Counted from the stretch's first letter, positions 34,365-43,731 are shown. The stretch: 64,000 bases of DNA from Nitrospina sp. (GCA_018673915.1 JABHBK010000047.1:1-64000), one strand, 5' to 3'. Program-made: numbers and translations. The notes: generated by a model from the letters alone, not told the origin.

Positions 34365-35216
34365 TTATTTAGACTTGTTCAGGAACCCTAGAAAATCGGA
34401 ATCCTCAGACATAAGGAGAGTTGTGTCGGTTTTTAAAGATTTCTTATAAGCTTCCATGGAACGCATGAAGGAATAAAATTTTGGGTCCTTGTTGTAAGCA
34501 TCTGCGTAAATTTTGGTTGCTTTTGCGTCTCCTTCACCCCGAATAGCTTGTTCCTGCTTATAGGCCTCAGCAACCAGAATGGTCTTTTCCTTGTCCGTTT
34601 CAGCGCGAATTTTGGTAGCTTCTTCTTTTCCTTCAGACCGGTATTCCATGGCGATCCGCTCACGTTCGGTGCGCATACGATTAAAAATGGAATTAGCGAT
34701 TTCAGGCGGCAAGTCGGTCCGCTTGATGCGTACCTCTACAACCTCAATGCCATATTCTGCGGCTTTGATGTTGGCCTCCTTGGTGACCTTATCCATGATA
34801 GTGTCCCGGGTTCCAGTGACGATGTCGCGTAAACCATGTGTACCGATTTCAACTCGCAATTCGGAGTAAATGATATCATCCAAACGGGCTCTTGCACCCC
34901 GTTCCCCACGAACGGTTTCAAGGAATTTCAAGGGGTCGATTATGCGAAACATGGTGAAGTTATCAATCAGTAGATTTTTCTTATCCCGAGTAATAACTTC
35001 AGCAGGATTTGAGTCGTTATCCAATAATTGATTGGAAAAGTACCGGACCTTCTGGAAAAAAGGAATTTTAAAATAAAGTCCAGGTTCTGTGATGATTTCT
35101 TTGGGTTTTTGCAGTTCCAGCACCACAGCGTTCTGGGTCATTTGGACGGTGAACATGGAGGAAGAAAGAACAAAAATGGCGATTACGCCGCCTATTATCA
35201 GAGAATTTTGTTTCAT
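34365..35216 (-). CDS. hflC: HflC, SPFH/band-7 protease modulator, 283 aa
   Basis: N-terminal signal anchor (IIGGVIAIFVLSSSMFTVQ), then the band-7 domain with ERGARARLDDIIYSELR and RMRTERERIAMEYRSEG...KEEATKIRAETDKEK, the alpha-helical region characteristic of HflC. With HflK it forms the large ring that surrounds FtsH and restrains membrane-protein degradation. Starts 5 bases after the hflK stop. Confidence 0.95.
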   Translation of the reverse strand: MKQNSLIIGGVIAIFVLSSSMFTVQMTQNAVVLELQKPKEIITEPGLYFKIPFFQKVRYFSNQLLDNDSNPAEVITRDKKNLLIDNFTMFRIIDPLKFLETVRGERGARARLDDIIYSELRVEIGTHGLRDIVTGTRDTIMDKVTKEANIKAAEYGIEVVEVRIKRTDLPPEIANSIFNRMRTERERIAMEYRSEGKEEATKIRAETDKEKTILVAEAYKQEQAIRGEGDAKATKIYADAYNKDPKFYSFMRSMEAYKKSLKTDTTLLMSEDSDFLGFLNKSK

Positions 35217-35221
35217 ATTAA

Positions 35222-36268
35222 TTATTTATTACCTCCAAGTGAGTTCTCACCGAGAGGGAGAATTGGCAAAACCCCGCTACCTTTGTTATCCATAACAAAT
35301 TTTTTGATGTTGGGTAAAATTTCTTCCATGGTCTCAAGATAAATTCTTTTTCGGGTAATGTCAGGGGCTTTTTTGTATTCCTCGTATTGTTGCAGGAATC
35401 GATTGGCATCACCTTGAGCTCTTTTGATATTTTGTTCCCGGTAACCTTCTGCTTCCCGGACAATTTTTGCGGCCTGTCCACGTGCCTCTGGGATGATCGC
35501 GTTTCGATAACCCTGGGCTTCGTTGATCATCCGCTCTTTATCTTCTCTCGCACTGACAACATCCTTGAACGCGGCCTCAACTTGCTCAGGAGGATGAACA
35601 TCCTGAAGCTGAAGGGCTACAATCTGCAGGCCGGAGTCATACTTATCAAGGAGCTTTTGAATCTGGTCTTTGGCCATAACCTGAATTTCAGCTTTGCCGG
35701 TGGTCAATGCCTCATCGATCTTTTTGCTACCTGTGATTCCGCGAATGACCGTTTCTGTGGCATCCCGAATCAGTTTGTGGGGTCGACGCACGTTGAACAG
35801 GTATTTTACCGAATCCATGATCCGGTATTGAACAACAAGGTTGATATCAATAATATTCTGGTCACCTGTCAGCATGAGGGATTCGGCAGGTACTCTTTGT
35901 AGAGGTCTGCCCTCAGAAGCCCTGAATCCGATTTCAGCCCTTTGTACTTGACGAATTTTAGGTGTAGCGGCATGTTCAATAGGAGATGGAAACTTGAAAT
36001 GCAATCCTGGTGAAGTGGTCCGGTTAAATTTGCCAAATCGGGTGACCACACCCTCTTCATCTGGTTCAACAAAATAAAAGGTTCCTGGCAGAATCCACAC
36101 CACAAGCAGCAGCAGGATGATCCATAAGATCATTGCGGGTTTGAATTGCGGAACTTTAATTTGCGGAATTTCAAAAGGCGGTTTTTGTGGGCCTCCGCCC
36201 CCCTGTCCACCGCCTCCTTTAAATCTATCTTCAGAGCCTTTCGGCTCGTGTAAATCGTCCCAAGGCAT
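35222..36268 (-). CDS. hflK: HflK, SPFH/band-7 protease modulator, 348 aa
   Basis: Cytoplasmic N-terminus with a Gly-rich tract (GGGGQGGGG, about residues 19-27), one membrane helix (LWIILLLLVVWILPGTFYF), then the band-7 domain with EGVVTRFGKFNRTTSPGLHFK and the DVHPPEQVEAAFKDV signature that separates HflK from HflC. Partner of HflC on FtsH. The start MPWDD (ATG 36268) is typical for HflK; a GTG at 36280 is in frame. Confidence 0.95.
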   Translation of the reverse strand: MPWDDLHEPKGSEDRFKGGGGQGGGGPQKPPFEIPQIKVPQFKPAMILWIILLLLVVWILPGTFYFVEPDEEGVVTRFGKFNRTTSPGLHFKFPSPIEHAATPKIRQVQRAEIGFRASEGRPLQRVPAESLMLTGDQNIIDINLVVQYRIMDSVKYLFNVRRPHKLIRDATETVIRGITGSKKIDEALTTGKAEIQVMAKDQIQKLLDKYDSGLQIVALQLQDVHPPEQVEAAFKDVVSAREDKERMINEAQGYRNAIIPEARGQAAKIVREAEGYREQNIKRAQGDANRFLQQYEEYKKAPDITRKRIYLETMEEILPNIKKFVMDNKGSGVLPILPLGENSLGGNK

Positions 36269-36460
36269 GCTTAATATCACCGAAAAAATGAAACATTATA
36301 ATAATTTGGCTACGCTATCAGACTGCCTTGATCTTGTCAATACGCTGACCCAGGCAATAACTTTTAAGAATGGCTATTGGGGATAATGGATTAAAATACC
36401 TTGAAATCAATCCCCTAAACCGTCAGAATATGACTTTCCCAAACCATTTAAGAGAGAGAA

Positions 36461-37351
36461 ATGTTAGCTTTTGCCAAGGATATCACCCAGAACCAACCTA
36501 AAACTTCAAAAGAGTCTGATAACGACGAGTTGAAGCAGTATATGGAGTATCAGCGAAAACTGAACCACGAACGGTTGGTTTATCATGCGCTGGATTATGC
36601 GAAGATCCATTTGCAGCTCAATATTAAAAAATTAGATCAAGATGAGAAACAGCTGGGAGAATACCTGCAAGGAGCTTTTCCTGTTTCCCACCGGTTTGCA
36701 GATGCAGAAACGATCATGCTCCTGCTCAGAAAGCTGGGCAATGGCCATAATGCTACTAATAACTGGTACCGCATGAATGCCTATTATTATGCGTTGGTCT
36801 TTGACAGCATGAAGCGGTTTGTAAAAATTTACAATCAATTGGTTCTTGAGGACCCTGAAAAGGCAAAGGAGTATGGTGTTGCAGAGGGTGTTCAGGTCGA
36901 TTTTGATGACTGGACCTATTTATACTTTCCTGATTTGGATTTTCATATTGGCCGTGATCTTGGTTACACGCATTATCCATACGCCAAGCGTAATAAAACG
37001 ATTGAGGATGAGATTAACGAAAAAATTAAAGCGGGTGGTTCTCAGGAAGAAGCTTTTAATGCTGTTAAGGACAAGTATGAAATGGATGATACATCTCTAA
37101 AAGTCCTTATGGGGAAACCTATCAGCCCTGAAGACACCGAACTTTTCTTTACTTCTGTAGAAAATCCTATTTATGAGGCATTGTCCGAATCTGAAGATGG
37201 ACGGTGGGGAATGATGGATGGTGAATCCCTTTTAGATCATTCTTATTATATGGGCTCTCATCTGAAAGTCTGGGAGTGGAGAAAACGGGAAGAAATAGAA
37301 GCTGAAGCCGATGAGGTTTTGCGTGAACTAAATAAAACTTCTCCGAAATAA
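36461..37351 (+). CDS. Hypothetical soluble protein, 296 aa
   Basis: I do not recognise the family. The product is acidic, probably helical, cytoplasmic and without signal or membrane segment. Aromatic clusters stand out: NNWYRMNAYYYALVFDSMKRF, WTYLYFPDLDFHIGRDLGYTH and SYYMGSHLKVWEWRKREE. His residues in LDFHIG and GYTHYPY could bind metal, but this is only a guess. It is divergent from hflK and ends before a probable terminator at 37471. Start ATG 36461 with AGAGAG upstream. Confidence 0.7.
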   Translation: MLAFAKDITQNQPKTSKESDNDELKQYMEYQRKLNHERLVYHALDYAKIHLQLNIKKLDQDEKQLGEYLQGAFPVSHRFADAETIMLLLRKLGNGHNATNNWYRMNAYYYALVFDSMKRFVKIYNQLVLEDPEKAKEYGVAEGVQVDFDDWTYLYFPDLDFHIGRDLGYTHYPYAKRNKTIEDEINEKIKAGGSQEEAFNAVKDKYEMDDTSLKVLMGKPISPEDTELFFTSVENPIYEALSESEDGRWGMMDGESLLDHSYYMGSHLKVWEWRKREEIEAEADEVLRELNKTSPK

Positions 37352-37398
37352 GATATTTAGGAGTAGGGGCACTGTACCCGCATGTATTATGAGCTCTC

Positions 37399-37418
37399 AT
37401 TCCCTCTCGCGGGAGTGG
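37399..37418 (+). repeat. Dispersed 20-bp element, copy 3
   Basis: ATTCCCTCTCGCGGGAGTGG, between the hypothetical gene and the following terminator. Confidence 0.5.
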
Positions 37419-37470
37419 ATGGATTCCAGAAGGACTAGAAATTTGAATTTTGCATTTGTTAAATAGATTG

Positions 37471-37503
37471 AAAAGACTGCGCCCTGAGCGTGGTCTTTTT
37501 TTT
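37471..37503 (+). terminator. Probable intrinsic terminator
   Basis: AAAAGAC...GTCTTTT arms (7 bp) with an inner GCG-containing loop and a following run of eight T. Ends the transcript of the 36461 gene; the repeat-protein gene starts 60 bases later. Confidence 0.55.
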
Positions 37504-37561
37504 GCCTACAGATTTTGAGTATTTGGGAATAAGTTTCTTTCTTATATTAGAAAGGGGAATC

Positions 37562-38104
37562 ATGAAATCATTTAAGCGGATGGTAACGGGGCTAGGTTTT
37601 TTTCTGGTCGTCGGATTGAGCCCAATTAATGTTTGGGCCCAGTCCTCTGATGGAGATGAAGAACTCCAAAATCGTCGGGACGCGTTTCAAGAAAGGCAGC
37701 AGAAAAGGCAAGAAGAAATTCAGCAACGCCGCGAAGAAATGCAGCAGCAAAGAGAGGACAGGAAGGAAAACTTTCAAGAGCGTCGAGATGAGCGCCAGGA
37801 AAACCGGCAGGAAAATCGAGATGCCCGGCAAGAGAAACGCCAGGACAAGCGTGAAGGGGTTCAAGAGCGTCGAGATGAGCGCCAGGACAACCGGCAGGAG
37901 AATCGAGATGCCCGGCAAGAGAAACGCCAGGACAAGCGTGAAGGAATTCAGGAGCGCCGGGGTGAACGAAAGGAAAACCGGCAGGAAAAACGAGGTGCCC
38001 GGCAAGAGAAACGCCAGGACAAGCGTGAAGGAATTCAGGAGCGCCGGGGTGAACGAAAGGAAAACCGGAAGGATCGTCGAGAAAAGCGAAAAGATAATCG
38101 TTAA
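37562..38104 (+). CDS. Exported Arg/Glu/Gln-rich tandem-repeat protein, 180 aa
   Basis: Signal peptide (MVTGLGFFLVVGLSPINVWAQ), then a highly charged coiled-coil region. From about residue 80 a 29-residue unit (QERRDERQENRQENRDARQE...KRQDKREGV) is repeated three times almost exactly at DNA level (87 bp), with a partial fourth. Similar R/E/Q-rich periplasmic proteins exist in several Gram-negatives without known function. ATG 37562 has AAAGGGG upstream. Oddly, the same frame continues after two closely spaced TAA codons for 29 more Arg/Gly-rich codons, so the C-terminus may be shortened by mutation. Confidence 0.75.
   Translation: MKSFKRMVTGLGFFLVVGLSPINVWAQSSDGDEELQNRRDAFQERQQKRQEEIQQRREEMQQQREDRKENFQERRDERQENRQENRDARQEKRQDKREGVQERRDERQDNRQENRDARQEKRQDKREGIQERRGERKENRQEKRGARQEKRQDKREGIQERRGERKENRKDRREKRKDNR
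37800..38066 (+). repeat. 87-bp tandem repeat inside the Arg-rich gene
   Basis: Units of 87 bp beginning near the CAAGAGCGT (QER) codons are repeated about three times and drift in the last copies (QERRDERQ to QERRGERKEN). Copy number is prone to slippage, and short-read assemblies may collapse it. Boundaries are approximate. Confidence 0.7.
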
Positions 38105-38119
38105 AGCCAGGGACAATAA

Positions 38120-38209
38120 GGTATCGACCGGCAACGAGGTGGAAATCGTGATGGAAAAGGTCGCTCTAACCTGGATGACATTAGCCAGCGTAGAAGAGGG
38201 CGCAGGTAA
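38120..38209 (+). pseudogene. In-frame C-terminal remnant of the Arg-rich repeat protein
   Basis: After the TAA at 38102-38104 and a second TAA at 38117-38119, the same frame reads GIDRQRGGNRDGKGRSNLDD then ISQRRRGRR before TAA at 38207-38209. The composition matches the upstream gene, so this looks like a former C-terminus cut off by nonsense mutation. Confidence 0.4.
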
Positions 38210-38289
38210 TCCATCAGGGGCAACCAACAATAGTTTTATTGGCCTGCAAACGGTTTGCTAAATAGTCTGCTGTCTCACTGGCCCCAATC

Positions 38290-41200
38290 CTAGTGTTGCA
38301 AAGTCAACTGTTCTTGTTCCAGCTGAAGTCCCCGCGCGGAGAGATAGTTTGATATTTGTTGCAAGTCTTTAAGGGCCTGCAGTTGTTCATGGATGGTGTT
38401 GAATCGTTTTAGGGCTGCTATTGGAATCCGTTTTAACTCAGGAGCCTTAAAAATACCCAGCAAGTCGCTTTTGAGCCATGCTTCTACATTCAGGTTTCCG
38501 TTTTCCAGGGAGATCATTACCTGATGGGGTGTCGCCAGCTTGAGTTTGGCACGGGTATCCATGATCGCGGGTTTGCTTTCATCAGGGTCGATAAATAAAA
38601 GGAGTCGATCCAGGGTTTGTGAGCCAATCCGGGTGATGGCAATTTTTACACTTAACTGACCCAGGGAAACCGGTTGGTCTTCAGACCCGGTATTTATATT
38701 TAGTTTCACCTGCATGTTGCCGTCTACCTCGGAATCAATTTTCTTCGCCATCGGTAAGGCAAGTAGTTTCGAGGAGTCGATCCCTGCGAATTCCGTGGAA
38801 AATTTGATAACCGGGCCCTGGTGGTCTTGAGTCAAAAACAGGTTGCCTCCTACCGAACCTCCAAGAACATCAAAAATAAAATTTTCGGCCATCAAACGGT
38901 TGTCTTTGAATACCACATCAAGCCCTATATTTTTTAGGGTTTGTCCCTTAACTTCCAGGGCATCGGCCCGGATGATGTTTTTATATAGGGAGAAATCCCT
39001 CAACGATGTGAAGAATTTCTTTTGGGCAGGGAAAAAAACAACCGATTTTTCTTTTGCTCGTCCTGAGTCGAGCAGAAGGGATTTGGAGAACGGGAAGGTT
39101 CCGGTAAGGTTTTTCAGTGTTATTCCGGAAGGCAGGTAGAGGCCGAATTTATCGAACCCCAAGTTTCCACCCAAGCTCAAAGTTTTTCCGGCAGATTGAT
39201 GCAACTTTATTTTTGATTCGATTATTCCTTGTGCCTTCACTCCACCAAACAATGCTTCCGAACTTGTTGTGCCTGCCTGACTGATGTCGATCGTGTTTGT
39301 ATTGGTAAATTGAGTATTTATCCTGCTTAAGAGATCATTAATACGGATCGGGCGTTGCCCTGTGATAAAAGGTTTTAATCCTTTTAGATTGCCTGTAAGA
39401 GAATGCTTAACGATTCCGTCCATTAAATCCAGGTGATGCTGTTTAATCTTCAGGGTGTTCAGGTTGTTCAGGGCATAGTGAAAATCAAATTTTGGGTTCA
39501 GTGGATTTTCTGTCAAACCTTCCAGATTCCCAGTAAAGTTTCCCGTTAGTTCCCCTTGACCTTTTTTAAATATTAGCTTTGTTTTAGTGCTCAAAGATTT
39601 AGCATGAATCTTTTCCCCCGGATATTTAAAGAATCCATTGTTCAATTGGATCTCTGTTTCAATTTCCACCGGGGCATTTTCGCCTGTGTTGGCAGGAACG
39701 AGCAGCTGTATCCACAGGGGAGGGGACTTGGGTTTGTCGTCATTTTTTGTGTTGTCAGGCAGGTTTCCTTTGGCCTGCATGGTGATGCCCAGTGTTCCCC
39801 CGGTTTCCAGGTTTTCCAGGTCAGCTTTGAAAGCTACCGGCAGGCGATCCCAGAGAGTGCCGAGTTGCAGGTTGTCTATCTTCCCATCGATCTCAAAAAC
39901 CTTGCCCCACTTTTTAAGGGCAGCCTTAAATTTGGCGTTGACTAGATCGGGTGATTGTAAAATCAATGTGTCGATATTCACCTTTCCTTCTTTCAGGTTT
40001 TGGCGACTCAAAGTTTCCAGCTTAACCGATTCTAAATCTAACAAGAGGTCGCCTTGTTGAAGGGAAGGTTTATGGATTTTAGTTTTTTGTGAAATGCGGA
40101 CCCGGGTTAAGGATTTGTCATGCACATCCAGATTGAACCGGGAATCCCATTTCCCAGCTTTCAGAATTTTCATTGCAGATAAATTTTTAAAGGAGAGGTT
40201 CCCTTCTGCATGGGTGTTGCGCACATCATCCGTTTGCAGGTCTGCCTTGAGTTTGATATTGGACTTGAGGTCAGCCAGGGAAATGGATGTTTGAAGGCTG
40301 TTCAGGTTTCCCACGGCAATTCGGGTATCTATTTGAATGGGAAGGGTGCCGAACTCAGGTCTTAAATTATGGAACTTCTTCATTGCAATTTTTGTGTCGA
40401 GTTCAAGCGCGTTGATTTGCACGGTGTCCAGAGCTTTTGCGTTTTGCAGTTTTGCCTGAATTTCCAGATGCGGAATTAGAGCTCCTTTTTTGGCATTAAA
40501 CTCGAAGGGGAAGGAAACTTGGGTATTCAGATTGTTGATATTTATGGAAGGTTGTTTTAGTTGGGCAGTCAGTCTCTCTAATTGAATGTTTGCCAGACCT
40601 TTTAACTCGTCGGGGGAATACCCTTCACTCAGCTTTCCTGAAATTGATATTTGGGCCTTGGCAGTTCCTTCAATTTTTTCAGGCAGATCCTTTGTGAACT
40701 TTTTTGGAAGCAGGCTTGCCACTTCAGTAAGGTTCATGGTGATGCTTGGAACCAGTTTGATAGATTTTTTGCCGAAATTTTTAACGATCCCAGTTATTTT
40801 GCCGTTTGCAAGGTTACCCAGTTGATACGAAAGGTTGAGATTGTTGAGATTATTTTTTTTAAGATGAACGGAACCTTCTGTGTGAATAGGAAGAAAAATA
40901 TTTTTGATTTCCGGGTGATCGTAGTGAGAGGACTTCATGTCGGTGTTAAATTTAAAAAGAACATCGTTCGTCCCCTTTGCAGTGAGCTTTAAAGACTGTT
41001 TCCAGTCTTTAATTTCCCCTTTTTGTAGCACCGCTTTTTTCAACTGCATTTTTATGTTGATGGAGGCTTTCTCCAGTTTGGTGCTTTGCAGGGCAACCTC
41101 TTTTAACTCAAGGTCAGCGTCCATACCTTCGAGCCGGGCATTTAGATCTGGGTAGTTTATCCACAGGTCTTTAGTTGAGAGGGTTCCCCCATCGAAGTTT

Positions 41201-42363
41201 AAACTTTTCAGTGTAAAACCGGGAAGGTGACCGCTGATTTTTACCGACTTAGCTTTTAGCAGTCCTTGCCCGGAAATTGGAGGAGCCCATTGCTTACCCC
41301 AGTCGAGGAGATCTTCCAACTTGAATGAGGCCTTGTTGATCATCAGTTTGAAGGAAGGGTCCTTGAAATAATTAGCGGCGCTGCCCGAAACCTTTATCAA
41401 GTTATTTTTACCCAGAGACATTTGGAGATTGTTCAGGTTCAGGAGCTCTCGTTGCATAGAAGCGTCTATTTCTATCGCAACATTGGGAGAGGGCAGGGAA
41501 AGAGACTCCAAGCGTATTCGATTTTTCTGCATACCCAATACGCCAGAGATCAGCAGTCTGTTGAGGTCACTGGCTGAAAAATCCAAGTTTGAGAAAACGC
41601 TGGACTGAAAATTCAGACCCCCGGTGGACTTAAATTTAATATTGGGTTTTTCAGAGTTACCAGGGTCTAGAAGAACTTTTAGTTTTAAGTCAATAGCATT
41701 GAGACTGGCTTTACCCTGGGCTTCCAGACTTAGCCCGTCTATGTGGGCGCTGAGTTTTCCATCCTGATCCAGATGGGCGGAAACATTGCGAAATGTCAGT
41801 TCCTTGATATCAATTTTTGGAATGGGGAGTTTAGATTTTTCATCCTCAACCTGAGGATGCCGGGGTTTTGTAATCTCCAGCAGAGGTTGAAAGTTCCACA
41901 CGCCATTTTTTGAAATCGCTGTAAGCTGGGGCTGGTCCACCAGGGCCTGATTGATAACCAATTTTCCCTGAAGAAGTTGGGTCAGGTCATAATCAAGAAC
42001 GAGACTTTTTACCTGGGCCACTGGCTTTTTAACGGAACCCAATGCTACCCCATCCAACCGCAAGCCACTAAGCAGACTGAAGCCGATTTTTTGAATTCTG
42101 AGAGGCAGTTTAAGTATTTTAGTGAGTTGGCCTTCGGCAATCACTCGAGCTTCTTCGGCAGGGAAATAATATTCCAGAACGAGCCCGGCGGATGCTATGA
42201 GTAGAAAGATAAAAAATACTGAATAAATCAGCGTGCGAAACAGAGCCTTCCCGATTCTCCCGATTAATGTTCTTTTTCCCGAAGTGGCAGAAGTTTCCTC
42301 TTCTGGATTGACATCAGGAGTGGGTTGTTCCTCCTTCTTGCTGTTTTCAATTTTATCTTCCAT
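38290..42363 (-). CDS. Giant AsmA-like/DUF748-type envelope protein, 1357 aa
   Basis: Acidic cytoplasmic tail (about 40 residues), one transmembrane helix (LIYSVFFIFLLIASAGLVLEY) and an AsmA N-terminal domain (GLRLDGVALGSVKKPVAQVKS, LVINQALVDQPQLTAISKNG). Then more than 1100 residues of repeating beta-strands with NL.L...-type patterns and a C-terminal YdbH/TamB-like region. Predicted to bridge the periplasm and carry lipids; homology is by fold and layout rather than by a sharp motif. Upstream of it, 7 bases away, lies the M28 peptidase gene in the same direction. Confidence 0.8.
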   Translation of the reverse strand: MEDKIENSKKEEQPTPDVNPEEETSATSGKRTLIGRIGKALFRTLIYSVFFIFLLIASAGLVLEYYFPAEEARVIAEGQLTKILKLPLRIQKIGFSLLSGLRLDGVALGSVKKPVAQVKSLVLDYDLTQLLQGKLVINQALVDQPQLTAISKNGVWNFQPLLEITKPRHPQVEDEKSKLPIPKIDIKELTFRNVSAHLDQDGKLSAHIDGLSLEAQGKASLNAIDLKLKVLLDPGNSEKPNIKFKSTGGLNFQSSVFSNLDFSASDLNRLLISGVLGMQKNRIRLESLSLPSPNVAIEIDASMQRELLNLNNLQMSLGKNNLIKVSGSAANYFKDPSFKLMINKASFKLEDLLDWGKQWAPPISGQGLLKAKSVKISGHLPGFTLKSLNFDGGTLSTKDLWINYPDLNARLEGMDADLELKEVALQSTKLEKASINIKMQLKKAVLQKGEIKDWKQSLKLTAKGTNDVLFKFNTDMKSSHYDHPEIKNIFLPIHTEGSVHLKKNNLNNLNLSYQLGNLANGKITGIVKNFGKKSIKLVPSITMNLTEVASLLPKKFTKDLPEKIEGTAKAQISISGKLSEGYSPDELKGLANIQLERLTAQLKQPSININNLNTQVSFPFEFNAKKGALIPHLEIQAKLQNAKALDTVQINALELDTKIAMKKFHNLRPEFGTLPIQIDTRIAVGNLNSLQTSISLADLKSNIKLKADLQTDDVRNTHAEGNLSFKNLSAMKILKAGKWDSRFNLDVHDKSLTRVRISQKTKIHKPSLQQGDLLLDLESVKLETLSRQNLKEGKVNIDTLILQSPDLVNAKFKAALKKWGKVFEIDGKIDNLQLGTLWDRLPVAFKADLENLETGGTLGITMQAKGNLPDNTKNDDKPKSPPLWIQLLVPANTGENAPVEIETEIQLNNGFFKYPGEKIHAKSLSTKTKLIFKKGQGELTGNFTGNLEGLTENPLNPKFDFHYALNNLNTLKIKQHHLDLMDGIVKHSLTGNLKGLKPFITGQRPIRINDLLSRINTQFTNTNTIDISQAGTTSSEALFGGVKAQGIIESKIKLHQSAGKTLSLGGNLGFDKFGLYLPSGITLKNLTGTFPFSKSLLLDSGRAKEKSVVFFPAQKKFFTSLRDFSLYKNIIRADALEVKGQTLKNIGLDVVFKDNRLMAENFIFDVLGGSVGGNLFLTQDHQGPVIKFSTEFAGIDSSKLLALPMAKKIDSEVDGNMQVKLNINTGSEDQPVSLGQLSVKIAITRIGSQTLDRLLLFIDPDESKPAIMDTRAKLKLATPHQVMISLENGNLNVEAWLKSDLLGIFKAPELKRIPIAALKRFNTIHEQLQALKDLQQISNYLSARGLQLEQEQLTLQH

Positions 42364-42370
42364 TTAAACC

Positions 42371-43240
42371 TCAGTCCGCTTGGTTTAAATATTTATTTAG
42401 AAATCCGGCAACGGCTCGCGCGTTATCTCTGATGAACTCCAAATCTAAAGTCTCCAGTGTGTCACTAGGTTGGTGGTAGTTTGGGTTCCTGAAAAAAGCC
42501 GTGTCGGTGATCATGACAGCGGGGATGCCCGCGTCCCAAAATGGGGAATGGTCACTCAAACGTACTTCGGTAAAGTTTTCTCCCTGTCCCGGGACTACCA
42601 GAGTTTCCACTTTAAGAGCAGGAACTGAACGCATCATCCCCTTCGCTATAGCCTGAGCCAAACCTGCTGACGGTTCGTTGCCAACGACTGCGATAAAGTC
42701 CCCGGTATCCGGGTACTGGCTGGGATCCATAAAAGGCGGATAGTATTGGGAACCCGGTTCCGTGGTCTTGAACCCTACCATCTCTAAAGAAATCATTCCT
42801 GATAGCTGGTTTTTTCGATTCAGGTCCCTGTCAATAAAGTTTTTAGAACCGACAAACCCATACTCTTCCAAAGTAAATGCAGAAAAAATGATGGGGGTTC
42901 GCAGGGGCGTTTGGCTGAGAATTCGGGCTATTTCTAAAAGTGCTGTGACTGCGCTGGCATTATCATCGGCTCCGGGTGAATCCGGGACTGAGTCGTAATG
43001 TGCCGCAAGAACAAAAAGTCCTTTGGAGTCAATGTCACCATACGTCTGACCTAGAATATTAAGGGACTGGGTACCCTCATAGTTTACCTTTTCCTGCGTG
43101 ACTTCCAGACCCATAGCTTCTAGCTGGGTGGATATATATTGTGCTGTTTTCTCAAGGTGTTTGGGTTGGGTGAAGGGATTTCTTTCCCCTACGAGATTCT
43201 CAAGATGTTGGCGGATTCTGTCCAGTCCGAATTCAGGCAT
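42371..43240 (-). CDS. M28-family zinc peptidase, 289 aa
   Basis: Zinc aminopeptidase-type domain: VLAAHYDSVPDSPGADDNASAV (metal ligands His and Asp), the general base pair in FTLEEYGFVGSK and the distal ligand region SDHSPFWDAGIPAVMITDTAFFRNPNYH. Full domain with no evident signal peptide, so probably cytoplasmic or released by an unknown route. ATG 43240 (MPEFGLDRIRQH) is preferred to a TTG at 43282, which lies in a GGAGGTTCTCC hairpin. In one transcript with the giant AsmA gene. Confidence 0.9.
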   Translation of the reverse strand: MPEFGLDRIRQHLENLVGERNPFTQPKHLEKTAQYISTQLEAMGLEVTQEKVNYEGTQSLNILGQTYGDIDSKGLFVLAAHYDSVPDSPGADDNASAVTALLEIARILSQTPLRTPIIFSAFTLEEYGFVGSKNFIDRDLNRKNQLSGMISLEMVGFKTTEPGSQYYPPFMDPSQYPDTGDFIAVVGNEPSAGLAQAIAKGMMRSVPALKVETLVVPGQGENFTEVRLSDHSPFWDAGIPAVMITDTAFFRNPNYHQPSDTLETLDLEFIRDNARAVAGFLNKYLNQAD

Positions 43241-43416
43241 GGCGAAAGATATGGCAATAGATTGAGCGGAGAACCTCCGCAAATAACGTGCAATAGCTCT
43301 CTTTACCAGACATGAAAGCTGAGGAAGAATACCATGCTATTTGCCTTCCACGCTAGTGTGTGACCAGGAGAACTTTTGGCCTTTACAATTATTATTGAAA
43401 GTCATACCATTACCGC

Positions 43417-43731
43417 ATGTTTAAGGTGGAATGTTACACAGGTTCTAAATTACAGGAAAATCCGGTGGCCTTCATCCTTAGAGACAGTCGTTATAAGGTG
43501 GAGGAGATCATTGACCGCTGGTATGGAGAAGGTTCGTCTTATTTTAAGGTTAAGGCGGATGACGAAAATATTTACCTTCTCAAATACGATAAGCGGTCAA
43601 ACTACTGGGAGTGGGTTTTTTACCAAAACCCCAAAAGGATGAATGCCCTGCCCTATTCAAGTTCTGGATTAAATCCGTTTCGTAAAGTTGGATGGGAAGA
43701 GATGGACCCAGACAACAGGTATCTCTCCTGA
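43417..43731 (+). CDS. Hypothetical protein, DUF6504-like, 104 aa
   Basis: Small soluble beta protein with FILRDSRYKVEEIIDRWYGE, then YFKVKADDENIYLLKYDKRS and WEWVFYQ. The region from RDSRYKV to the end resembles small proteins common in Nitrospira/Nitrospina-type genomes and in delta-proteobacteria, without known function. Stand-alone; begins after a 134-base spacer divergent from the M28 gene. Confidence 0.6.
   Translation: MFKVECYTGSKLQENPVAFILRDSRYKVEEIIDRWYGEGSSYFKVKADDENIYLLKYDKRSNYWEWVFYQNPKRMNALPYSSSGLNPFRKVGWEEMDPDNRYLS

Noticed and set aside
37592-38230. Long minus-strand open frame (212 codons, Leu/Val/Phe-rich) opposite the Arg-rich gene
   Set aside because: It is the antisense of R/E/Q/D repeat codons, which automatically read as hydrophobic residues; no SD, and its repeats mirror the plus-strand 87-bp units.
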